Under the pieces are notes generated by a model. That model ran no database searches and was not told the origin of the DNA. It was given only the letters and a program-made list of their open reading frames with translations. 33,475 nt of DNA from JAWXCE01 sp034440495 (GTDB taxonomy: Bacteria > Pseudomonadota > Alphaproteobacteria > Rhizobiales > Rhodomicrobiaceae): positions 1 through 33,475 of the forward strand of contig JAWXCE010000019.1 of assembly GCA_034440495.1 (NCBI GenBank), read 5' to 3'. Shown in pieces: positions 6,876-14,062 of the stretch (positions are counted from its first letter, which is position 1; the number at the start of each line of letters is the position of its first letter). Made by a program: the position numbers and the translations under genes.

Positions 6876-8147
6876 ATGCCCGCGTATTTTTCAGGAACAA
6901 TTAACACCTTGCGTAAAGGTGTAACAAAAATGTCGGCGGACGCCGCCATTAAAAAAATCGAATCTTGGGAAGATAGTCTTGAAAGCGTTGAGATTTCGGG
7001 TGTGAAGTCAATCATTCGCGATCTTGGATCTCTGAAAAAAGCGCTTTCCACGGATAATCCAGATGGCGATCGTATTCGTCACCTGATGGCCAAGCTTGCC
7101 GATGCAACAATGTCCATTGCCCGTAAGGCTGAAGAGCGTTACGAAGACAAAATCATGGATCTCGGAAAGGCTCTTGAAGAGGCCGCCGAGGAAGACGAAG
7201 ACGACGACGACAATTCTTATCGTGGCCGTTCCTCCACGCAGGGACGTTCTAGCTCAAGCCAGTCCTCGTCGGATAATGGTCAAGGTGAAGTTCGGGATCC
7301 AGAACATGATGGACGCTTGAAGCAAAACCGTGATCGTGGCGTTTCAATGGGTTCCTCAGGAGGCGGTTCGCGCAGTAGCCGTGACGACGATAGCCGCTCG
7401 GGCCGTTCGTCTTCCCATGACAGCGGTCAGGGCGAAGTTCGCGATCCTGAACATGACGGCCGTCTGAAGCAAAACCGTGATCGCAGCATTTCGACGGGTT
7501 CATCGAGCGGCGGTTCGCGCAGTGGCCGTGACAACGATGAGGACAGCCGCTCAAACCGATCATCTTCTTCTCGTGATAATGGTCAGGGCGAAGTTCGCGA
7601 TCCTGAACATGACGGCCGTCTGAAACAAAACCGTGATCGCGGCGTTTCGATGGGTTCATCGAGCGGCGGTTCGCGCAGTAGCCGTGATGATTATGACGAC
7701 AACAATCGTTCAAGAAGCCGCTCATCGCGTGGACGCGACGATGATAACGAAACGAACCAAGATCGTGACGAAAGTGGGCGATTTGTGCGTGGTGGACATC
7801 AGGAAGGTGACGATGGCCGTGGCGAAGTTCGCGATCGTGAAAATGATGGCCGCTTAAAACAAAATCGTTCGTCGGGTTCTTCGAGTTCCTCTCGCTCTAG
7901 CGGTGGATCGTCTAGAAGAGACGATTCAGATGACGAGTCTGGACGTGAACGAGATGAAAGCGGCCGATTTGTATCGTCGGATGACAAGGGTAGTTCGTCA
8001 TCTTCGCGCAGCAGCGGCGGACGTTCGGGATCACAATCTCGCAACCGTTCGGATGACAGCTACGATGACGATGAAGATGTTCAGTCGGGTGGTCAGGGTC
8101 GCGTGAAAGACCCCGAGCATGATCGTCGTTTAAGCAATAACCGCTAA
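6876..8147 (+). CDS. Disordered, highly charged repeat protein under a stress promoter
   Basis: No characterised family recognised. The start has a perfect AAGGAG site 6 bases upstream. Residues 1-105 look like a helical domain with a charged coiled stretch ending in a run of Asp/Glu. Residues about 106-423 are Ser, Arg, Asp and Gly rich, with almost no hydrophobic residues, and so probably disordered. Five copies of GQGEVRDPEHDGRLKQNR or close variants start near residues 135, 184, 236, 314 and 406; the last closes the protein as GRVKDPEHDRRLSNNR. Spacers resemble GSSSGGSRSSRD. Two copies of RDESGRFV occur as well. No signal peptide or cysteine is evident. The composition recalls hydrophilin-type stress proteins; desiccation or osmotic protection, or nucleic-acid binding, is inference from composition and promoter. 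Confidence 0.85.
   Translation: MPAYFSGTINTLRKGVTKMSADAAIKKIESWEDSLESVEISGVKSIIRDLGSLKKALSTDNPDGDRIRHLMAKLADATMSIARKAEERYEDKIMDLGKALEEAAEEDEDDDDNSYRGRSSTQGRSSSSQSSSDNGQGEVRDPEHDGRLKQNRDRGVSMGSSGGGSRSSRDDDSRSGRSSSHDSGQGEVRDPEHDGRLKQNRDRSISTGSSSGGSRSGRDNDEDSRSNRSSSSRDNGQGEVRDPEHDGRLKQNRDRGVSMGSSSGGSRSSRDDYDDNNRSRSRSSRGRDDDNETNQDRDESGRFVRGGHQEGDDGRGEVRDRENDGRLKQNRSSGSSSSSRSSGGSSRRDDSDDESGRERDESGRFVSSDDKGSSSSSRSSGGRSGSQSRNRSDDSYDDDEDVQSGGQGRVKDPEHDRRLSNNR
7278..8144 (+). repeat. In-frame repeats inside the disordered protein gene
   Basis: Five copies of a roughly 54-base unit begin near 7278, 7425, 7581, 7815 and 8091. The first three are close to identical in DNA, together with about 50 bases after them, which suggests recent duplication or gene conversion. 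Spacing of 49, 52, 78 and 92 codons is irregular, so these are protein repeats and not a CRISPR array. Confidence 0.85.
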
Positions 8148-8157
8148 GTGATGATAC

Positions 8158-8205
8158 AATCGTATAGCGCTCCGATAAAATTCGGACGCTATACGATTCT
8201 TTTTT
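8158..8205 (+). terminator. Strong intrinsic terminator
   Basis: AATCGTATAGCG (8158-8169) pairs perfectly with CGCTATACGATT (8187-8198). A further CCG/CGG pair lies inside around an ATAAAATT loop. The stem is followed by CTTTTTT. It ends the transcript of the disordered protein gene, 11 bases after its stop codon. Confidence 0.9.
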
Positions 8206-8207
8206 GA

Positions 8208-8235
8208 TGTGAAAGCAACAAAACTTGCTTTCACA
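8208..8235. repeat. Perfect 11-bp inverted repeat between converging genes
   Basis: TGTGAAAGCAA (8208-8218) and TTGCTTTCACA (8225-8235) form a perfect stem with a 6-base loop, 6 bases after the stop of the 49-aa minus-strand gene. There is no T run on either strand. It may protect the 3' end of that transcript or back up the neighbouring terminator. Confidence 0.65.
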
Positions 8236-8241
8236 AATATA

Positions 8242-8391
8242 TTAATTTGTGTCTAGTTTACGTTTTGCATTACCTAGGCTCGAATGTTCATATCTCGCCT
8301 TTCGTTGTCTTAGCAACTGAAGGACAGCTATGATAATCACAGCGGCAAACGTTACGACGATAAGCAGTTCCACAAGGTTATCTGTATTCAT
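8242..8391 (-). CDS. Small single-pass membrane protein (49 aa), unknown
   Basis: No family recognised. The ATG at 8391 is preceded by GGAG with 7 bases of spacing, a good ribosome site. The product starts MNTDNLVELL, has one clear membrane helix (LLIVVTFAAVIIIAVLQLL), then a strongly positive tail (RQRKARYEHSSLGNAKRKLD). The layout predicts a cytoplasmic basic tail. The gene lies 77 bases downstream of the TRAP permease gene on the same strand and converges on the disordered-protein gene. The AT-rich base use is like its stress-island neighbours. It may be a small stress membrane protein, but this is inference. Confidence 0.65.
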   Translation of the reverse strand: MNTDNLVELLIVVTFAAVIIIAVLQLLRQRKARYEHSSLGNAKRKLDTN

Positions 8392-8468
8392 TGTTTAACT
8401 CCATTTGGTTTAACGTTTCTTCTGAGGGCGGTATCTAAAGAAACGATTGTGTTGGAGTAACAATATAT

Positions 8469-10898
8469 TTAAGCATTTTGTTCCAAGTCTGCCATAACGC
8501 TTCCTATCCGACCGAAATGCAATATTGTCGCAACGGTAAGCAAAGCTGCGCCTGTAACTGTTACCCAGCCTTGCGGGCCAAGCAGTAGGACGCCTCCCAT
8601 GCCGAAAAGCCCGCGCTCTATAAATGTGGCGTGACGCTTTAGGTAACCTGTAAATGCGACGCACAGGCCTGCCATCGCAGCGCATGCGATCAAGAATGTC
8701 GCCCCAATCTGTCCCCATTCGCCCATCGTAACGGGCCACCCACCGCCCGGCGCTAGCATAAGCAGCCCCAGCCCGTCTGGATTAAGGCAGAACAGGAACG
8801 GCACAAGAAACGCGGGCAAAGTATATTTCCAGGCTTGCAGCATGGTTGGAAACGGCGATCCGCGCGTGATGGCGGATGCGGCAAACGGCGCAAGCGCGGT
8901 CGGCGGCGAAACGTCGGCCAGTACGGCGTAATAGAACATGAACATGTGCGCGGCGGGTTCAGGAATACCGACTTTGGTCAGCGCTGGCACCAGCATCACC
9001 GCCGCCACGATGTAGCTGGCCGTGACAGGCACGGCGGTTCCCAAAATCCACATGGCAAGAGCGGCTAGCGCGATAGTGCCAATGCGAGAGCCGCCTCCCA
9101 AATCTACGATCAGCGACGACATGGTTAGGCCAAGCCCGGTCAGATTCACGACCGAGACGATGATCCCTGCGCAAGCGCAGGTGGCTGCAATGCCGAGTAC
9201 CGAGCGCGCGCCATCCGTCAGCGCGTGTATCATATTGCTCGATGCGGGTGCAGGTTGCTTCCCGCTCTGTCGGCTTCTAAGCGCCTGTGCGCCCGAAACC
9301 GCCATAGCGGACATCATGCCCCAGAACATGGCCACCGAGATGCGCTCGTCGATCAATGATCCAAGTCCCGCTGCCTGCGCCGCGCCGGTTTTGGCGGCGA
9401 TGTAGATCGCTACGCTGACGGCGACTCCGACCGCGAACGCCTCTACCGTCACAAGACGGCTCTGCGGGCGGATCATTGACAGTATGAATGCGATTGCGAT
9501 CGACCAGAACACCGCCATGAACGAGGTGAAGCCCATGACCAGCAGTACCGCAATCGCCCCAAGCGAGAGGAAATGATAACCCTCCGTCCAGGTCAGCCGC
9601 CATAGCGAGGCATCCGACATCTTGACGGCCTTTACGCCCAAGCGGCGCGCGTCGCCCTCTGTCATCAGCCAGCAGGAGAGGTAGTAGAGGATCGTCGGGA
9701 TTGTCGCATAGATCAGGATATTAACGTAATCGACGTTCAGATACTCCGCGATGATGAACGCCGCCGCGCCGAGTGTCGGGGGCGAAAGCGTGGCGCCGAT
9801 GCCAGCGGCCGACATCATGCCGCCTGCCACGTTCGGCGTGTAGCCCGCCTTTTTCAGCATCGGCCAGGCGAGCGATGCGACCGTCACTGTGGTCGCGACG
9901 CCCGAGCCGGAAACGGTGCCCAGCAGAAATCCGGAGGCGACAACCGCCCGGCCCGGCGCGGCGGGTGAGGGGCTTTTGCCGAATAGCGCGAACGCCCATT
10001 CGATGAAAAACTTGCCCGCGCCGCCGCGCTCCAGCACCGCGCCATAGATGGTGAACAGGATGATGAACGTCGCCGCCACGTCGATGGGGGTGGAGTAAAT
10101 GCCCTCCAGCGTGAGGTAATTCTGGCCGAGAATGCGATTGAGCGAAAAGCCGCGATGATCGAACGGCTCGGGTATTGATGGGCCGAAATAACAATAAACC
10201 AGAAAAATGGCGGCGATTATCGGGAGGATCGAGCCGACGGTTCGTCGCGTCGCCTCTAGGATGAGAAGAATGAGCGTGCCGCCCAGCACCAGTTCCTCTG
10301 CTGTCGGCCGTGTCGGTCTGGTCTTGTAATCCTCGATATAAAGAGAAAGGTAAACCGCCGTCAGGATGGCGAGCGCGGCAAACGTGTAATCGATGATCTG
10401 CGTGCGGACGAAAAACCGCGAGCGCGTGGCGATGGGGTAAGCGGCGAAACACGCGATAACGGTCACGAGCAGCGTGCCTGCGCCTAAGCTTTGGGAAAAA
10501 ATCCTGCCCTCGATGGCGAGCGCCACGCTCAGCAAAACGGCGATGCCGGCGAAAATTAGTTCTTCAAGGAATGCGGGGCGCGGCGTCTTCTCCTTGCCCT
10601 TTACCAGCGGATAAAGCAGGAAAATTAACGCGAGCACGACGCCTAGAAAGGTCGAGCGGTACACAACTGTGTTTATCGCGAATTGCGTCCAGTACAGCGT
10701 GTAAACGGAGAGGCCAAAACAGGCCGCCGCTGTCGCCCAGCCAAGCCATCCGCCCAGGCGCGCCGCCGGGCCGCCTTCGCTGTCGGATGAGAGACGCTCG
10801 ATCTCCTCCGCCGTCAGTTCAGTTTGTTTGATTTCTTCGAGGGCGCGATCCACGTCGGTCATTGAGGCGCGGATAAGAACTCTATCTGGCATGGGCAT
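8469..10898 (-). CDS. TRAP transporter, fused 4TM/12TM permease (TAXI type)
   Basis: An 809-residue inner-membrane protein that joins the small (DctQ-like) and large (DctM-like) TRAP permease subunits, as is usual in TAXI-type TRAP systems. The first 50 residues are a charged cytoplasmic lead. The DctM-like part carries LLGTVSGSGVATTVTVASLA, then AGGMMSAAGIGATLSPPTLG, the family's core motif, and a second half with YYAVLADVSPPTALAPFAAS. TRAP systems import organic acids by sodium or proton symport with a periplasmic binding protein, here the next gene upstream on the same strand. Starts at 10898 or 10892 are both possible; a GGGAG site serves them. The substrate is unknown. Confidence 0.93.
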   Translation of the reverse strand: MPMPDRVLIRASMTDVDRALEEIKQTELTAEEIERLSSDSEGGPAARLGGWLGWATAAACFGLSVYTLYWTQFAINTVVYRSTFLGVVLALIFLLYPLVKGKEKTPRPAFLEELIFAGIAVLLSVALAIEGRIFSQSLGAGTLLVTVIACFAAYPIATRSRFFVRTQIIDYTFAALAILTAVYLSLYIEDYKTRPTRPTAEELVLGGTLILLILEATRRTVGSILPIIAAIFLVYCYFGPSIPEPFDHRGFSLNRILGQNYLTLEGIYSTPIDVAATFIILFTIYGAVLERGGAGKFFIEWAFALFGKSPSPAAPGRAVVASGFLLGTVSGSGVATTVTVASLAWPMLKKAGYTPNVAGGMMSAAGIGATLSPPTLGAAAFIIAEYLNVDYVNILIYATIPTILYYLSCWLMTEGDARRLGVKAVKMSDASLWRLTWTEGYHFLSLGAIAVLLVMGFTSFMAVFWSIAIAFILSMIRPQSRLVTVEAFAVGVAVSVAIYIAAKTGAAQAAGLGSLIDERISVAMFWGMMSAMAVSGAQALRSRQSGKQPAPASSNMIHALTDGARSVLGIAATCACAGIIVSVVNLTGLGLTMSSLIVDLGGGSRIGTIALAALAMWILGTAVPVTASYIVAAVMLVPALTKVGIPEPAAHMFMFYYAVLADVSPPTALAPFAASAITRGSPFPTMLQAWKYTLPAFLVPFLFCLNPDGLGLLMLAPGGGWPVTMGEWGQIGATFLIACAAMAGLCVAFTGYLKRHATFIERGLFGMGGVLLLGPQGWVTVTGAALLTVATILHFGRIGSVMADLEQNA

Positions 10899-10918
10899 GA
10901 CGCTCCCCGCTCTATAGT

Positions 10919-10950
10919 GCTCATATGGTCGGTTTGTCGGCCATATGAGC
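10919..10950 (-). repeat. Intergenic hairpin between TAXI receptor and permease
   Basis: GCTCATATGG (10919-10928) and CCATATGAGC (10941-10950) form a perfect 10-bp inverted repeat with a 12-base loop. There is no T run. Hairpins here are often used in transporter operons to stabilise the binding-protein part of the mRNA and give more of it than of the permease. Confidence 0.65.
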
Positions 10951-10968
10951 GTTGAGCGTTAGGGTGGG

Positions 10969-11949
10969 TTAAGCTTTGGACTTGTAAAACGCTTCGGCCG
11001 CCGGATGAAACGGCACGGCGGTTTTCGCGTAAGCGCTTTTCAAACTAAGCTTTTTTGCCTCTGGGTGGATTTTCTGCACCTCTTCCAGATTATCAAAAAT
11101 GCCGCTCAGAACGGCGGTAATCATCGCGCTGTCGGCCTTTGTGGGCACCACGAGAACGTTGGCGACGCCAAGCCCTTGCACCTCTTCTTGCCCCGCATAG
11201 CCGCCTTTTGGCAAAAGGAATGGGCGGTAAAGGCCGGGATATTTCTTCTCCATCGCCGCGAGTTCCGTCGAGGTCGAGAGAAGTTTGATGGCGGGCTGGC
11301 CGGTGGTCGCCAGATCGCGCACGGCCGCAGTCGGCACGCCGCCGATCCAGAAGAAGGCGGAGACTTTACCATCCTTGAGCGCGTTAACCGATTCGGCCAC
11401 GCCCAGATTGTCGCGCGTGATGTCAGTTTTAGGGTTCATGCCCGCCGCTTCCAGAACGCGGTCGGCGATTGATTCAGTTGAGGAACCGGCCGAGCCGATA
11501 GAGACGCGCTTACCCTTGAGGTCGGAAACTTTCGTCACGCCGCTATCGGCGCTGACCACCAGATGCATGAAGCTATCATAAAGCACGGCAAGCACGGCTA
11601 CATCCTGCTTGCCGTCCTTGGCGTAGGCGCCCAAGCCTTGCGTACCGTCATAGGCGGAATCGAGTGTGGAAAACCCGATCTCCGCGTCGCCCGCGTGCAG
11701 CAGCTTAACGTTGTCCACCGAGCCGCCCGTGACCTGGCCTGTTACCTGCGCATTGGGCACTTTCTCTGATAAGATACGGGCAAGGCCGCCGCCATAGGGG
11801 TAAAAGACGCCGCCTGTGCCGCCAGTCACGATTGTCATGCGGAGGCGGTCCTGCGCGAAAAGCGGCATTCCGCCAAGCGCGATGGACGCCGCCGCGCCGC
11901 CGCCGATCATTAAAGCGTCGCGTCTTGAAAATCTCGTTGATTTAGACAT
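10969..11949 (-). CDS. TAXI family TRAP transporter solute-binding protein
   Basis: A 326-residue periplasmic binding protein. The N terminus has a twin-arginine signal (RFSRRDALMIGG, Arg 9 and 10) with a hydrophobic stretch and a cut site near residue 32, so export through Tat is expected. The mature part begins RMTIVTGGTGGVFYPYGG, the hallmark of TAXI receptors, followed by VTGGSVDNVKLLHAGDAEIG and VSDLKGKRVSIGSAGSSTE. It delivers its ligand to the fused permease encoded just downstream. TAXI ligands are mostly unknown; glutamate or 2-oxoglutarate is known for some members. A GGGAG ribosome site precedes the ATG. This is probably the first gene of a two-gene operon. Confidence 0.94.
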   Translation of the reverse strand: MSKSTRFSRRDALMIGGGAAASIALGGMPLFAQDRLRMTIVTGGTGGVFYPYGGGLARILSEKVPNAQVTGQVTGGSVDNVKLLHAGDAEIGFSTLDSAYDGTQGLGAYAKDGKQDVAVLAVLYDSFMHLVVSADSGVTKVSDLKGKRVSIGSAGSSTESIADRVLEAAGMNPKTDITRDNLGVAESVNALKDGKVSAFFWIGGVPTAAVRDLATTGQPAIKLLSTSTELAAMEKKYPGLYRPFLLPKGGYAGQEEVQGLGVANVLVVPTKADSAMITAVLSGIFDNLEEVQKIHPEAKKLSLKSAYAKTAVPFHPAAEAFYKSKA

Positions 11950-12440
11950 GAAGAGTTCTCCCGGGGTTTTCTGTTATCGATGGGTGACGCCTCGCCGGTT
12001 GCTCCAGCGCAGGCTTTGTTTTACTCCCGCCCATTTCCGCCGGACGGCTGCGTAATATTGCCTCAAGCTCGCGCATACGGAAAGGCTTTCGCCCAACTAC
12101 GGCGCATTTTTAGACTTAAGAGTATAACTTGCGGCGCAGGATGCCTGCCTTACCGCTAGGCTCGAACTTTTCGCCTGGTAGACTCGGCGAATTCGGCGTC
12201 GCTTATGTTGCAGCGTCTGACGGTTGTGCTCGCGAGTCAAAGCCAGGCCTCCGCAGACGCGCCAAAGCCATCACGGCGCCCGCCATAACGTCCAGGAAAA
12301 GACAACCGGCCATGATCGGGCGTAATCAGTAGCGGCGTTTCATTGCGATGGGGTTGCTCCTGATGGGCATCGACCTCGTTACCAGCGTTTTATGGTTGCG
12401 CCGCGATTGGGCGAAGGCGATGCATTTAAGCCGCCTGAGT
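11950..12440. other. Intergenic region with no supported gene
   Basis: About 490 bases. It should contain the promoter of the TAXI operon near its left end, but I could not pick one out. A 36-codon minus-strand frame from an ATG at 12313 (MAGCLFLDVMAGAVMALARL) is possible but lacks a ribosome site. The plus-strand frames here look like chance. No tRNA-like fold was recognised. Confidence 0.45.
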
Positions 12441-13439
12441 TTAGCGCAGATTGCGCCAGTCCGCGCCCATGCGGCCGCGCCGGAACGCGCTCAAAAAAAG
12501 CAGCTTGGACGCCGCCGCGTCGAATGCCATTTGCGGCGTAAAGCGTGGCTGCCGCTCCGGGAATGCAATTTGTCCGCGCACAGTCGCCGCTTTTGAGGCT
12601 TCGTTTACCGATACGATCTGAATCCCTTCCTGCGTGCTTTGGCGGGCGGCAAGATAATCCGCCGTTTGCTCAGGTAAAACCGTGTTATGAATGATATAAT
12701 ATTGCCCAAGCGTCCGCTCCGCCACGCTGAATGGCAATACTCCCTCGCCTAAGCCGAACCGCTTGAACGCCCGATTCTGGCTAATCGTTTTGCCTGCTGG
12801 AATTCTGACGGTTTTGGGGTCGAAAAACGCGCCCAAATTCACCGATGCGCGCAAAATATCCCTGATGTGCTGAAGCGCTTTCGGGTCGCCGCTCGCTGCG
12901 ATCATGCCGATGTCCCACAGCGTGTCAGGGCGCGCCGCGGAGCCGGTTAGCGCGATAAAGAGCCGCCCGCCCGCCTTATGCTTCGTTGCGATTTTCGCCG
13001 TGAGCGCGTCATCCACAAAAGCCGCCGCGCGCTCCGCAAGTTTGGGCAGCGTATCGCCTGCGCAATTGAAGATATCCGCGATGCGCTCGTCTTGCCCCGA
13101 TCCGATGAACGCGAACGGCGCCAGCAGCGCGCTTTCATCGACGGCGGTGACGACCGAGAACTCCGGCCGCGCGCCGGTTTCGCTCCATCCAAGCAGCAAT
13201 CCGCCCGCATAGGCGATGCGCTGGCCGCCGCCCGAGAGCATCAGCGCCGCGTCGTCCCTGCGCCTAGCCTCGCCCGCGCCCGCATCAAGGCTGACGGAGT
13301 TGCCCACCACCGCCGCCGTCTCATCCAGCGTTTCCGGCTCGGGCGCGATCCAGCAAGAAGCGTTTGCGCGGGCGACACCGATTGACGCAAAATTTGCGGC
13401 CATCGTAAATAAGATAAGGTTTAACGCAAATCTAACCAT
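12441..13439 (-). CDS. Secreted patatin-like protein lacking catalytic residues
   Basis: A 332-residue protein with a Sec signal peptide (ALNLILFTMAANFASIGVAR, cut near residue 26) and a patatin-like fold. The oxyanion-hole motif is kept as SGGGQRIAYAGGLLLGW (Gly 70-72). Further patatin-like segments are RPEFSVVTAV, LLAPFAFIG, WDIGMIAASGDPKAL and the tail SAFRRGRMGADWRN. The nucleophile elbow, normally GVSTG, reads AVDES: the catalytic Ser is Asp101 and both flanking Gly are lost. The usual catalytic Asp motif (DGG or DGA) is also not visible. The frame is intact, so this may be a pseudoenzyme instead of a dead gene. GAGAGG precedes the ATG. A ruined sortase gene lies just upstream on the same strand. 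Confidence 0.75.
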   Translation of the reverse strand: MVRFALNLILFTMAANFASIGVARANASCWIAPEPETLDETAAVVGNSVSLDAGAGEARRRDDAALMLSGGGQRIAYAGGLLLGWSETGARPEFSVVTAVDESALLAPFAFIGSGQDERIADIFNCAGDTLPKLAERAAAFVDDALTAKIATKHKAGGRLFIALTGSAARPDTLWDIGMIAASGDPKALQHIRDILRASVNLGAFFDPKTVRIPAGKTISQNRAFKRFGLGEGVLPFSVAERTLGQYYIIHNTVLPEQTADYLAARQSTQEGIQIVSVNEASKAATVRGQIAFPERQPRFTPQMAFDAAASKLLFLSAFRRGRMGADWRNLR

Positions 13440-13496
13440 GCTGTGCCTCTCTAACTGGGTAGTGCTAGATCACGAGGGCGGCGAAGGTGTGACGGG

Positions 13497-13898
13497 CTAG
13501 TCATTCGCTACAAACTCCGCCGCCTGGACGTAGCGAACCTGTGTCGCGGCATCGAGCGGCCAGCAGGTGACAAACACCGCAGCGGCTCTTGCGCGCCGGA
13601 TCAATGCCCATTTGATGCCAGCGCACGACGCTCATTTTGTTTGACACGAAATATCGTCAGCACGTCCCGCCAAATAATGCTGATCTCGTCGCCGATTTTA
13701 CCTGGCGCAGAAAGCCAAAATCCTAAACAATGGCCGCCATCGCACATCTTATCGGGGTGTGATAAGCTTAAAGGAAGCGTAGGCCCGCGCTTGGCTTACA
13801 AAGACCGCGCAAGCAATGAGCAATAAGCTTGAAAGCAGGAACTGAGCGTGGGCGACCCGCATCCAAGTCATGCGATGAACAAAATAATACGCTTTCAT
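13497..13898 (-). pseudogene. Sortase (peptidase C60) pseudogene, frameshifted
   Basis: Reading the minus strand in three frames recovers a sortase in order. First, from ATG 13898, an N-terminal anchor (RVAHAQFLLSSLLLIACAVF) that runs into TAA at 13751. Next, in another frame, GPTLPLSLSHPDKMCDGGHCL, shown here from its part after GPT, with GKIGDEISI, matching the sortase GHRDT-type His region. Then MSVVRWHQMGIDPARKS in a third frame. Finally AAVFVTCWPLDAATQVRYV, with the catalytic-Cys TC motif (Cys codon 13563-13565) and the RYV region, stopping at 13497. The part between the anchor and the GP motif is shortened. At least two frameshifts and a deletion are needed, so this is a relic. No sortase substrate gene is nearby. 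Confidence 0.7.
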
Positions 13899-14062
13899 GA
13901 TTTATACCTTAAGGCGTTGAGGAGGATTGTCAGCGCCTGCAGAATTTAGCTAAATGGCGTCGAGCGCGAACGTCATGTCTTTGAATGCTTGGCCGGAATC
14001 GCCGGGGATTGATAAAACGGCGGACGGGTTTTGACGGGTTTGTGCGCAAAATGGGGACGGCG

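Noticed and set aside
7278..8144. Regular repeats as a CRISPR array
   Set aside because: The units are in frame, of uneven spacing, and encode a conserved peptide motif; no cas genes are present.
8346..8370. GGAAC-N15-CGTT on the minus strand, close to an EcfG-type promoter
   Set aside because: The spacer is one base too short and it lies inside the 49-aa gene, with no start codon suitably placed downstream.
12129..12596. Two short plus-strand frames between the TAXI and patatin-like genes
   Set aside because: No ribosome sites or known motifs; the second overlaps the 3' end of the patatin-like gene.
13641..13826. A 61-codon plus-strand frame
   Set aside because: It is antisense to the sortase relic, which explains the sequence better.
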